Below, piece by piece: positions 35,254 through 43,369 of a stretch of 64,000 bases of DNA. Source of the DNA: Paenisporosarcina quisquiliarum. GTDB taxonomy: Bacteria; Bacillota; Bacilli; Bacillales_A; Planococcaceae. The position numbers and the translations under genes were made by a program. The stretch is taken from assembly GCF_027563315.1 (NCBI RefSeq), contig NZ_JAMKBJ010000003.1, positions 1 to 64,000 of the forward strand, written 5' to 3'. Every line of letters starts with the position of its first letter. The stretch's first letter is position 1. The notes under the pieces were generated by a model. The model had not been told where the DNA came from and ran no database searches. It saw nothing but the letters and a program-made list of their open reading frames with translations.

Positions 35254-36699
35254 AGTCGATAATTTTTCAAGAACAGTTTGCTCATCTGAAAAAGGTAAAA
35301 TCTGATTTCCAATGTGTTGTGTCGATTCGTGACCTTTACCTGCTATACACAGCAAATCTCCCGGCATGCAATGAAGAAGCGCTTGTTCAATCGCAGCTGC
35401 TCTATCTATTTCAATGTGAATCCTCGAAGTCTCCGGCAAATTCTCAACGATTTGCTGGCAGATTTTCAGTGGATCTTCTGACCGGGGATTATCTGATGTT
35501 ACCCATACCCTGTCTGCATATTTTGACGCAATCTCCCCCATTACACTTCTTTTTGCTTGGTCACGATTCCCTCCACAGCCGAATACCACAAGTAACCGTC
35601 CTTCGGTTATTGCTGCTGCTGAAGATAGAAGATGCTCCAAAGCTTCTGGTGTATGTGCATAATCTATGACAACTTGAAAAGGTTTTTTCAAGATAAATTG
35701 AAATCTTCCTTGGGGCAAATAGATGTTAGGGAGTATTGGAACAATTGATGACATTGGAATACCCATTTGACGAACAGTCCCAATGGCAGCTGCTATATTT
35801 GATATGTTATAGACTCCTGTAAAACCAACTTCCACCGAATGGCCGTTACTACTGCCTTCGTCAAATACTTTCACATTCATGGAGAGTGGTTTGATTTCCT
35901 CCAGTTGAACGTATTTTTCTCCAAACCACTTCAGTTCTTTCTTCGATTGTTTTCCTTTTTCCAACCAAAAAGAATCATCTTCATTCACAACGAGTTTTTG
36001 GGTTAAATCCATCAATTTGCTTTTTGCTTTTTTATAGGCCTCGATGCCTTCGTGATCTTCCAGATGATCATGTCCAAGATTTAAGAAGACTCCTTGGTCA
36101 ATGGAACAATGGTCCAGTCGGTGCTGTGCCAATCCCATCGATGAAGCTTCAATGATTACATGGGTAATATTCATTTTTATCAGTCGAGCGAAGGTTTGAT
36201 GAAGATGAGGAGCTGACCAACTAGTTAGAGAAGGGACATTTTCTTCAACACGTATACCATTAACAAACAGTCCAAGTGTGCCAATTACAGCTGTTTGGAA
36301 CCCAAGCAATGACAGAATTTGACCAATCAGATGACTGACGGTTGTTTTGCCATTAGTCCCAGTTACTCCAATCACATGCAAATTTTTTGAAGGTTCGCCA
36401 TAGATACGGGAACATGCATGAGAAAGAAAGGTTCTTGTATTTGGTACGATACCAAATGCAACCTCTCCACACATTTCTTCATATTTCCGATCTTCTGCAA
36501 TAATGCAGACAGCCCCTCTTTCTATTGCCTCTTTTATAAAAGTAGCACCATTGACATTTTTTCCTTTAATGACGACAAAAACATCTCCAGCTTGAACTTC
36601 TCTCGAATTTTCTTTAACCCCACTTATGAATTCATTAAATGATCCATGCAACCAAGTACATGGCCAATCTTTTAATAAATCGGCAATGACCAAAGTCAT
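35224..36699 (-). CDS. MurE-type UDP-MurNAc-dipeptide ligase, DAP-type motif
   Basis: Mur ligase of 491 residues that would add the third amino acid to UDP-MurNAc-L-Ala-D-Glu. N-terminal MurE domain (NSREVQAGDVFVVIKG), P-loop GVTGTNGKTTVSHL, DYAHTPEALEHLL, VFGCGGNRDQAKRSVMG, then DNPRSEDP and GKGHE. The DNPR motif is the one that recognises meso-diaminopimelate; lysine-adding enzymes have other residues there. Start ATG at 36699 has AGGAGGGG upstream; the longer frame to 36786 lacks support. It lies ~23 kb from the dcw cluster, which lacks murE, and diverges from an aspartokinase-like gene. It may be the only MurE, or a second, sporulation-specific one. Confidence 0.88.
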   Translation of the reverse strand: MTLVIADLLKDWPCTWLHGSFNEFISGVKENSREVQAGDVFVVIKGKNVNGATFIKEAIERGAVCIIAEDRKYEEMCGEVAFGIVPNTRTFLSHACSRIYGEPSKNLHVIGVTGTNGKTTVSHLIGQILSLLGFQTAVIGTLGLFVNGIRVEENVPSLTSWSAPHLHQTFARLIKMNITHVIIEASSMGLAQHRLDHCSIDQGVFLNLGHDHLEDHEGIEAYKKAKSKLMDLTQKLVVNEDDSFWLEKGKQSKKELKWFGEKYVQLEEIKPLSMNVKVFDEGSSNGHSVEVGFTGVYNISNIAAAIGTVRQMGIPMSSIVPILPNIYLPQGRFQFILKKPFQVVIDYAHTPEALEHLLSSAAAITEGRLLVVFGCGGNRDQAKRSVMGEIASKYADRVWVTSDNPRSEDPLKICQQIVENLPETSRIHIEIDRAAAIEQALLHCMPGDLLCIAGKGHESTQHIGNQILPFSDEQTVLEKLSTLPVTWNYEK

Positions 36700-36811
36700 T
36701 GTACCCCTCCTACACAAAATGAAATTGACCGAATACATTACAGTCAAGGTACGTTCATCGTATGTAAGCATGCGGGAAAATGTCACTCATGATTAATAAG
36801 GAGCGGGTTTA

Positions 36812-37555
36812 ATGATTGTGCAGAAATTCGGAGGCATCGCGATGAGAGACGCAGCATCGCGGGAAGTATGTATTCAACATATTAAAGAAGGCTTAGCAAA
36901 ATATAAATCGGTTCTTGTCGTTGTTTCAGCAATGGGGCGTCATGGTGACCCCTATTCCACCGATACGCTGATACGGCTAACAGACGCGTTTCAAATAGCA
37001 CCTGAATCTAAAGATGTTGCTGCAATATGCGGAGAGCTACTCGCCTCCTCCGTATTATCAGCTGAATGTTTAAAGCAACAAATTCCTTGTCAATTAGCTT
37101 ATGGTATTCAGGCAGGTATCTACACGGATGACCACTTTGGGGATGCTTCCATAATTAAAACATCAAAAAAAGTAATTGAAGAATTGTTACAGCATGTGCC
37201 CTGTGTCATCGTACCAGGATTTCAAGGAATTACGACAGACCATCGTTTCACGACACTTGGACGCGGAGGAAGTGATTTAACCGCGATTGTATTGGCTTCG
37301 TTATTTGAAGCTGAGGCTGTCGAATTTTATAAGGATGTACCAGGTGTCATGTCTGGTGACCCTAAAAATAATGAAAATGTATATAAATTATCCAAGGTCT
37401 CCTATCAAATGCTTCAAAAGCTTTGTGAAACAGCTAAACATCCACTAATACAAAAAAAAGCAGTGGACATGGCGGCTAAGCACCATATACCACTGCATAT
37501 TCGTCCATTTGGTTCATCTGAAGAAGGCACATGGATTAACTCCCATGTTCATTGA
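36812..37555 (+). CDS. Short aspartokinase-like protein without ACT domains
   Basis: Amino-acid kinase of 247 residues matching the catalytic half of aspartate kinase: N-terminal VQKFGGIAM (usual VQKFGGTSV), FQGITTDHRFTTLGRGGSDLTA and EFYKDVPGVMSGDP. Ordinary aspartokinases are ~400 residues; the C-terminal ACT pair for feedback by lysine, threonine or DAP is absent. The T and S of KFGGTS are replaced by I and A, so catalysis is not guaranteed. ATG at 36812 has AAGGAG upstream. It diverges from the DAP-type MurE gene and overlaps the ylbC end by 7 bases. Confidence 0.78.
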   Translation: MIVQKFGGIAMRDAASREVCIQHIKEGLAKYKSVLVVVSAMGRHGDPYSTDTLIRLTDAFQIAPESKDVAAICGELLASSVLSAECLKQQIPCQLAYGIQAGIYTDDHFGDASIIKTSKKVIEELLQHVPCVIVPGFQGITTDHRFTTLGRGGSDLTAIVLASLFEAEAVEFYKDVPGVMSGDPKNNENVYKLSKVSYQMLQKLCETAKHPLIQKKAVDMAAKHHIPLHIRPFGSSEEGTWINSHVH

Positions 37556-38625
37556 TCTTCTAGACGATCCCTCTGTCGTTTCACAAAGTTTTGGGTATAG
37601 TATTTACCGAACGTCCCAACACCGAGATGCGTAAAATCTTCTCTTAGCAAAACTTCCCTATGATCGGCAGAATTCAACCAACCATGAACTACTTCTGCTG
37701 AATCATAATAGTTAGCAGCTAGATTTTCAGCGGCACTGTCATAAACGATTTGCTCCTCTGCCAAACGGTCTTCCAAGTCACCGTATTCCGGTGACTCATG
37801 TGAGAAATAATTTTGCAAAGCCATATCTTCACTATGTTTACTTGCAACGATACCGAGAGCGACATCTTCTATAACTGTTCTTACAGAGTGTCGTGAACGA
37901 TATACATTGGTCAGATCCAAAATCTGACGTTCATTTGTTTCATCAATAGATTTTTGCATTGTCGTTGAAGGTACTTCAGAGGCTAAGTAGTCTCCTTTGT
38001 ATGTCATTTCATATGGTTGATGGAGAACAAGTGTCTTGGGATCGGTAAAACGGATAGCTTCCACTTCCCTATCTTCTTCATCCACATAGATTTGTGCAAA
38101 CAGCCCATTAAACTTTACTAATAAACGGTTTTTCATATCTTGATCATTTATTGTGAATGTATAGACATTTGTATCAATTTGGACGGTTATTTCCGATTCA
38201 ATTATTGTAAAACGGTATAAATCATCTATGGATTGCCCAACTTGATAAGGGGAGGCATCCAGGCTCTCTCCTGCAATGTATACTTGATTAATGGTTTCCC
38301 CGTTAACGCCAACCATCAAATATGAATCGAATGCCTTATTATACACCCACCATTCATAACCGAATGCGGAAGGCTCGATTCGGTCAGGTTCCCCAAATGA
38401 ATTCACCATTTTTTCTGTGTGTTGACCAATAAGTGTCGATAGCCCTTTTTCGGGTCGAGGAATTGAGTCTTTCCCGGACGGGGCTGTTAAGTTTTCCTGA
38501 GGCAATGCTTGACCCTTAGGACCTGGAGCTTCCAATAAATCATTTTCTTGAACAGTTTGGTCGGAATAAAAAATGACAGTCATGATAATTGCTAATAATA
38601 TTAAAATTCGAACCAATACTTTCAA
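37549..38625 (-). CDS. ylbC: YlbC, CAP/SCP-domain protein
   Basis: Secreted or membrane-anchored protein of 358 residues: hydrophobic N-terminus (~5-20), a low-complexity Pro/Gly linker, a CAP-associated N-domain (~65-200) and a C-terminal CAP/SCP domain with SKHSEDMALQNYFSHESPEYGDL and HLGVGTFGKYYTQNFVK. Related proteins occur in spore-forming Bacilli; activity unknown. The start codon is TTG at 38625 with GAGGAG upstream. In B. subtilis ylbD, ylbE and ylbF follow; ylbD and ylbE are missing here. Confidence 0.85.
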   Translation of the reverse strand: MKVLVRILILLAIIMTVIFYSDQTVQENDLLEAPGPKGQALPQENLTAPSGKDSIPRPEKGLSTLIGQHTEKMVNSFGEPDRIEPSAFGYEWWVYNKAFDSYLMVGVNGETINQVYIAGESLDASPYQVGQSIDDLYRFTIIESEITVQIDTNVYTFTINDQDMKNRLLVKFNGLFAQIYVDEEDREVEAIRFTDPKTLVLHQPYEMTYKGDYLASEVPSTTMQKSIDETNERQILDLTNVYRSRHSVRTVIEDVALGIVASKHSEDMALQNYFSHESPEYGDLEDRLAEEQIVYDSAAENLAANYYDSAEVVHGWLNSADHREVLLREDFTHLGVGTFGKYYTQNFVKRQRDRLEDQ

Positions 38626-38776
38626 TAAGACAACTCCTCACAAGGAAAATGATGAGTCTATTATATCAGTGTAAAGCGTATTGACACAATGTTGTCATTG
38701 CAACAGATGCAAAATTGCACTATTATAAAATGGAACGCGTTACTTAGGGTAAAGCATGTATAAGGAGGACGATTTT

Positions 38777-39142
38777 ATGTATTTTGAAAACACAGGTATT
38801 GAAAATACAGCAGCTGATCTAGAATTATTAGATGAAATCATGTTAAATCATGGTCTTGTACGTGAAGGACAATGGGATTACGAACGTGTAACGTATGACA
38901 AAAAATACGAAATTAAAGAAGGCACATTCTATTTACGTATTTTCGGCTTCACTAAAGATGGCGATGTTGGCGCTCACGATGCAGTCATTACTTTGATGAA
39001 ACCAGTTGTAGGTAAGCATTACTTCCCACATGGTGTTGAATATGGAGATCAAGAAGTCTTCCCAGCACATTTGGTTAAATCTTGTCAGCAAACATTGGCT
39101 GCTGTTAAAGCAGATATCAATGCTTTTGAAATTCGCGCATAA
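38777..39142 (+). CDS. YugN-like family protein
   Basis: Small cytoplasmic protein of 121 residues resembling B. subtilis YugN: FENTGIENTAADLELLDEIM, GQWDYERVTYDKKYEIKEGTFYLRIFG and an acidic middle part with HYFPHGVEYGDQEVFP. Structural family of unknown function. Start ATG at 38777 has AAGGAGG upstream. It diverges from ylbC and has its own terminator. B. subtilis keeps yugN elsewhere on the chromosome. Confidence 0.8.
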   Translation: MYFENTGIENTAADLELLDEIMLNHGLVREGQWDYERVTYDKKYEIKEGTFYLRIFGFTKDGDVGAHDAVITLMKPVVGKHYFPHGVEYGDQEVFPAHLVKSCQQTLAAVKADINAFEIRA

Positions 39143-39145
39143 TAG

Positions 39146-39181
39146 AAACGCCGAAGAATATAATTTCTTCGGCGTTTTTTC
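39146..39181 (+). terminator. Terminator of the yugN-like gene
   Basis: Perfect stem AACGCCGAAGAA / TTCTTCGGCGTT with a 6 nt loop and T-run, directly after the stop codon. Confidence 0.95.
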
Positions 39182-39246
39182 TATAGCTTTTCAAATTGGT
39201 CTTTGTTGTCTATACTTATACAATATGGAAAAATGAGGTGTTGCTG

Positions 39247-40305
39247 ATGCCCAAATGGATAACTAAGAAGTTTTTAATTATTGCTCTATTGATTTTACTG
39301 TTTATCCTCTTTTTAACCTTTGTACTTCCGCTGGCTATACCTATTCTTTTAGCTCTACTGACTGCTTTTTTACTTGAACCTCTTGTTAAATTGAGCAAAG
39401 AGAAGTTTAAATGGAATCGAAAAACGGCCGTTATTACCGTCTTCATACTATTCTTATTAATCATTACAGCTACTTTGTATTTGTCGATAACCCAATTGGT
39501 TGGTCAAATCATACAACTGACGAAAATCGCACCTGATTACTTCAATACACTGTCTTTGTCATGGATGAATGTACAAAGCAAATTATTCAGTTTTACTCAG
39601 GGTATGCCGATCGAAGTGGTCTCTTCAATCAAGAATGAATTAGATGAATTTTTGAAATTCATGCAGGAAGCCATACTGGGGATCGTAAGCTACGATAGCA
39701 TCAGTAAGTTGCTCACAGGGATACCTAATTTCTTAGTCAGTTTTATCGTATACATAATCACGCTATTCCTGTTTATGTTAGACTTAACGGATTTAAAGAA
39801 AATGGTCTTTCGTCATCTAACACCTGCAACTGCTGAAAAAGTTCGTTTTATGACTTCCCGATTAAATTCGGTCATCTTTGGATTTGTGAAAGCCCAACTA
39901 CTCGCGAGTCTATTCATTCTTGTAGGTAGTTTTATCGGTCTATTATTTATTGCCCCAGAATACGCTATCATTATGTCTATCGTAATTTGGATTATCGATA
40001 TTATTCCGATACTAGGTTCAATTGCCATCGTCGGTCCATGGTCCATCTACCAATTTATCATTGGAGACGTCGCGATGGGAACAAAACTGGCGATATTGGC
40101 TCTGGTGTTACTTGTCATCCGTCGCGCAGTAGAACCTAAGTTAATGGGTTCACAAATCGGGCTTTCCCCTCTAGCCACATTGATTGCGATGTTTATCGGT
40201 TTACAAATATTTGGATTCCTTGGATTGATCATCGGTCCATTTGTCGTCATTATTTTTACAACGGCGAAAGAAGCCGGGATTATCAAAACTAATTTCAAAC
40301 TATAA
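39247..40305 (+). CDS. AI-2E family transporter (DUF20 membrane protein)
   Basis: Polytopic membrane protein of 352 residues with about seven to eight hydrophobic segments and the family's soluble loop (~85-150). Typical features are the N-terminal paired helices with PILLALLTAFLLEPLV and the C-terminal PLATLIAMFIGLQIFGFLGLIIGPF. Members exported AI-2 in E. coli or act as Na+/H+ antiporters in bacilli, so the substrate is open. Start ATG at 39247 has GAGGTG upstream; the longer frame to 39196 is less likely. Confidence 0.85.
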   Translation: MPKWITKKFLIIALLILLFILFLTFVLPLAIPILLALLTAFLLEPLVKLSKEKFKWNRKTAVITVFILFLLIITATLYLSITQLVGQIIQLTKIAPDYFNTLSLSWMNVQSKLFSFTQGMPIEVVSSIKNELDEFLKFMQEAILGIVSYDSISKLLTGIPNFLVSFIVYIITLFLFMLDLTDLKKMVFRHLTPATAEKVRFMTSRLNSVIFGFVKAQLLASLFILVGSFIGLLFIAPEYAIIMSIVIWIIDIIPILGSIAIVGPWSIYQFIIGDVAMGTKLAILALVLLVIRRAVEPKLMGSQIGLSPLATLIAMFIGLQIFGFLGLIIGPFVVIIFTTAKEAGIIKTNFKL

Positions 40306-40349
40306 AAAAAGCCAATCGCCCATATTAAATGGTGATTGGCATTTTTTAT
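40304..40349 (+). terminator. Terminator of the AI-2E family gene
   Basis: GCCAATCGCC pairs with GGTGATTGGC (one G-U), followed by ATTTTTTAT. Confidence 0.88.
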
Positions 40350-40420
40350 ATTAATCTCCGTTAGAGGATATTGTTGATTTTTCGTTCCATGCGGACGGTC
40401 CACTAGCCTTTGTTCATTTA

Positions 40421-40535
40421 TGATGCTCCTGCGGTTACTCGTCGCAAACGACTTATGCAAAAATAATTTTGCACAAGTCGCTCACTGCGGGGTCTAGTTT
40501 GGACACGCTGATTCCGCTGGAGTCGCCGCATTCTA
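40421..40535. repeat. GC-rich intergenic repeat element with one core unit
   Basis: Holds one exact copy of the 24-base tandem core (~40428-40451). Then comes a 14 bp hairpin of the CGACTTRTGCAAAA type (40449-40462 with 40467-40480), CTGCGGGGTCTAG and TGGAGTCGCCGCA. Together with the next element it fills the 426 base gap 40306-40731, which has no gene. Confidence 0.7.
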
Positions 40536-40599
40536 CTCCAATCATTATAGTAAACAAGGAAATGGCTTAACTTACGATTTAATGATATGGAGTAAAACA

Positions 40600-40712
40600 G
40601 TGAAGACTCCTGCGGGAAAAGCGAAGTGCTGAAATCCACTCGGACATTAAGTCCGAGTTAGTTCAGCGCAAGCCCGCGGAAAGCGCAGCTGTTTTGCGGA
40701 ATATCAACAGCA
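40600..40712. repeat. Complete GC-rich intergenic repeat element
   Basis: Clearest full copy: left end GAAGACTCCTGCGGGAAAAG, right end CCCGCGGAAAGCGCAGC and TTTTGCGGAATATCAAC. Between them lies a two-part hairpin: GCTGAA (40628-40633) with TTCAGC (40662-40667), and ACTCGGAC (40638-40645) with GTCCGAGT (40651-40658). Confidence 0.75.
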
Positions 40713-40731
40713 ACTTTAACATAGCCCTATA

Positions 40732-41193
40732 TTAAAATCCTAGAATCGCTTTGAATACAGAAGTAGTTTCTCCACCCTGGTAAATGATATAAAGCAATAA
40801 ATAGACCATAACCCCAGTGATAGCAGTGAAGAACCAGATAACACTAGTAATTGGACCTAGTTTGCGATGTCTCTGCAAATTATTCTTATATCCTGACCAG
40901 ATGGTTACTAGTCCGAAAACAGCACCTGTAGTCGCAAGAATGATATGGAAGACTAAAAACGTTGTATAGAAAATTTTATATTCTTCCGGACCACCAAATG
41001 CTGTGTTCCCTATAAACAATGTTCTAGAAACATAAATAATGAAGAAGGTCAGTGCAGCAATCGCAGCTGCAAACATTGTTTTCTTATGTGCTTCAATTTT
41101 TCTTTGTTTAATCAAAGCCCAGCCTATCGCAACAAGGACGGCACTTAATGCAATAAAAAACGTACTGATAGTTGGCAATACAAGTGGATTCAT
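40732..41193 (-). CDS. DUF420 membrane protein, CtaM/YozB-like oxidase assembly factor
   Basis: Integral membrane protein of 153 residues with four to five hydrophobic segments and conserved histidines (EAHKKTMF, FLVFHIILA, RHRKLG). DUF420 proteins include B. subtilis YozB and Staphylococcus aureus CtaM, which is needed for aa3-type terminal oxidase function. The position directly after ctaG supports a role in copper or heme handling for the caa3 oxidase encoded next door. Start ATG at 41193 has TAGGAG upstream. Confidence 0.82.
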   Translation of the reverse strand: MNPLVLPTISTFFIALSAVLVAIGWALIKQRKIEAHKKTMFAAAIAALTFFIIYVSRTLFIGNTAFGGPEEYKIFYTTFLVFHIILATTGAVFGLVTIWSGYKNNLQRHRKLGPITSVIWFFTAITGVMVYLLLYIIYQGGETTSVFKAILGF

Positions 41194-41232
41194 CTTTTTT
41201 TCTCCTAACACTCACCTATTTATGAAAGTTGA

Positions 41233-42147
41233 TTATTTGTTTGCTGCATACGCTTGGCGATCCAATAATGCTTGTTGAGTAATTTCATCAGCATTTTCCT
41301 GTTCTGAACGGTACCATTGGAAAAATACAATCGCCAATATAACTCCATAAATGATTTCTTGAATAATCTTCATAATTATTCCGCCTAATTGTTGGTCTTC
41401 CATTATGGGCATATTCGAAAATAACTCAGGACCGGACAAAGTTAACCCAGATAATGTGGATGAAGGAACACATAGCTCCATTGCTTTTAACCAAGCGTCT
41501 CCGTTCGAATAAGTATCATACATCGGATGGCTCGCGAAGATAATTAATGCGCAAGCAGGTGTAATCAAAATGGCACTACCAATGATGTAGCCAATTTTAC
41601 CCAAACCATGAACTTGGTGTTCACCCTTTAATTTGTTCATGATTGGCCACCATAAAAGTAGAGCTGTCAGGAACAAAATGATGGTGAAAATGGTATGGTA
41701 TAATTCATTCTGTTTAATCGTATCAAATACAAGTGGGATGTGATAGATAGAAAACATTCCACTGAACACGATTAAAGCCAGCAAGGGTTTAGTAAGAAAT
41801 CTGAACGTTGGCTGAATATATCGCATTCTAATGATTTTTTGCCAGATCCAGCTCGGAACCCCTACAATCAATAACGGAGGAACCAACATTAATAATAGAG
41901 CCATTTGAGCCATGTGAACTGAGAAAAGAATATGACCCATTAAATCTGCTGGTGATCCTTTCACTGCGTAAAGCAACAGCATGGCACTAACAAATGCCGT
42001 GATTTCCTTTTTGGTAACAGGTTGAGTATCTTCAAACCAATGCTGCTTTTTGGAAGTGATATAAAAATATAGACCAATGACTAGTAGTGTGGTTAATATG
42101 AAAACCGGACTCCATAAAGCTTGAAATCCAAATATACTTAAAGGCAT
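41233..42147 (-). CDS. ctaG: Cytochrome c oxidase assembly factor CtaG
   Basis: Membrane protein of 304 residues with about seven segments, required in B. subtilis for active caa3 oxidase and probably supplying copper to it. Conserved features include HILFSVHMAQMALLLMLVPPLLIVGVPSW and the histidine pairs YHIPLVFD and LYHTIFT. Start ATG at 42147 has AAAGGAGCG upstream. A strong terminator lies between ctaF and ctaG, so ctaG is probably expressed partly from its own promoter in 42148-42354, where I could not identify one confidently. Confidence 0.93.
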   Translation of the reverse strand: MPLSIFGFQALWSPVFILTTLLVIGLYFYITSKKQHWFEDTQPVTKKEITAFVSAMLLLYAVKGSPADLMGHILFSVHMAQMALLLMLVPPLLIVGVPSWIWQKIIRMRYIQPTFRFLTKPLLALIVFSGMFSIYHIPLVFDTIKQNELYHTIFTIILFLTALLLWWPIMNKLKGEHQVHGLGKIGYIIGSAILITPACALIIFASHPMYDTYSNGDAWLKAMELCVPSSTLSGLTLSGPELFSNMPIMEDQQLGGIIMKIIQEIIYGVILAIVFFQWYRSEQENADEITQQALLDRQAYAANK

Positions 42148-42354
42148 CGTTTATCGCTCCTTTTTTCTTCAGTACCCTCATTATAAGTCCCATCACCCTT
42201 AACTTCAATGAACGAACTATGAACAATGTATTCAAATAGAGTGAATTTCAGCAGAAAACGATTTATGTTTGCAAATTATTAGATTTACAGTGGCTGGAAT
42301 GGTGTCGTTAATTTGTGTTAGCGTCACGTTCCGCTGAGCTAACTTAGTCATAAA

Positions 42355-42400
42355 TAAAAAAACGAGCGAGGAAAAGATAAACTTTTCCTCGCTCGTTTCG
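42355..42400 (-). terminator. Terminator of the ctaB-ctaF operon
   Basis: Perfect stem AACGAGCGAGGAAAAG / CTTTTCCTCGCTCGTT with a 5 nt loop and seven-T run on the minus strand, 10 bases after ctaF. Confidence 0.95.
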
Positions 42401-42408
42401 ATTTTAAA

Positions 42409-42741
42409 TTACCACCAAACAATTGTTACGAATGTCAAGACTGTAATTAAACCTACAATTACACCACTGTATAAAAACATAGATGCAGTTTCATGTCCTT
42501 TGTGGCTCATGTGCATGAAGTAATACAGTTGTAAAATAACTTGAATCACCGCAAGTAACAAAATGATTGGTACAACTAGGTTTGGAGAGAAACCAGCATA
42601 AACTGCCGTAAATGCGATTAAAGTTAAGAAAATCATAATCGCAAACGTTGTCAATTGTCCGCGCATCTCATTTGCAGAACGGCGACGTTTATACTCATAC
42701 TCGGTTTGAGATTTTACATGAGTGTGTACATCGTGTGCCAT
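42409..42741 (-). CDS. ctaF: Cytochrome caa3 oxidase subunit IV
   Basis: Small oxidase subunit of 110 residues with three membrane segments. The N-terminal cytoplasmic part is polar (HVKSQTEYEYKRRRSANEMRG split by the first segment), and VIQVILQLYYFMHMSHKGHE is the family hallmark. ATG at 42741 follows the ctaE stop by one base, indicating coupled translation. Last gene before the operon terminator. Confidence 0.95.
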   Translation of the reverse strand: MAHDVHTHVKSQTEYEYKRRRSANEMRGQLTTFAIMIFLTLIAFTAVYAGFSPNLVVPIILLLAVIQVILQLYYFMHMSHKGHETASMFLYSGVIVGLITVLTFVTIVWW

Positions 42742-42742
42742 C

Positions 42743-43369
42743 TTAACCCATCACTCCCATCAAGTATACTACCGTGAAGATAAATACCCAAACTACGTCA
42801 ATAAAGTGCCAGTAAAGAGAAGCTAAATAGAATTTTGGAGCATTGTAAAGATTCAAACCACGTTTCGCATTACGAACCATAAGAAGGATAATCCATCCAA
42901 GACCGACCAAAACGTGAGCTCCGTGAGTTCCTACCAAAATAAAGAAGGCAGAACTGAAAGCACTTTGATTAAACGTGAATCCTAAATGTACGTAATGACT
43001 AAACTCATAAATTTCGAAGCCAAGGAAGGCGGCACCAAGTAAAACAGTTACCATCAACCAAGCTTGCATTGCTTTGAAGTTATAGTTTTTCATGTGATAC
43101 ATTGCATAAACACTCGTTAAAGACGATGTCAAAAGTAACATTGTCATGATAAATACTAACGGTAATTCAAACAAACCTTGTGTTGTAAATTCCATACCAC
43201 TTGGACCCTTGTTCTTAAGAGCAAGGTAAGTAGCAAATAAACTTGCGAAGGTTACAGTTTCTCCACCAAGGAAAAGCCAAAATCCAACAAATTTATTTTT
43301 ACCTTCCAAAGTGGAATTTTCCGGATGATCCGGCCAAGATTGTGGGGTGTACTTAGTATTTAAGTCCAT
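42743..43369 (-). CDS. ctaE: Cytochrome caa3 oxidase subunit III
   Basis: Membrane subunit of 208 residues with five segments. FVGFWLFLGGETVTFASLFATYL near the N-terminus, THGAHVLVGLGWIILLM and YWHFIDVVWVFIFTVVYL near the end are typical for heme-copper oxidase subunit III. It supports the catalytic core during turnover. The start codon overlaps the ctaD stop (TAATG type). Confidence 0.97.
   Translation of the reverse strand: MDLNTKYTPQSWPDHPENSTLEGKNKFVGFWLFLGGETVTFASLFATYLALKNKGPSGMEFTTQGLFELPLVFIMTMLLLTSSLTSVYAMYHMKNYNFKAMQAWLMVTVLLGAAFLGFEIYEFSHYVHLGFTFNQSAFSSAFFILVGTHGAHVLVGLGWIILLMVRNAKRGLNLYNAPKFYLASLYWHFIDVVWVFIFTVVYLMGVMG

Noticed and set aside
36700..36811. Sporulation-type promoter between the MurE-like and kinase genes
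   Set aside because: Fragments resembling sigma-K or sigma-G -10 boxes occur, but no -35/-10 pair with correct spacing was convincing. Transcript mapping is needed to decide.
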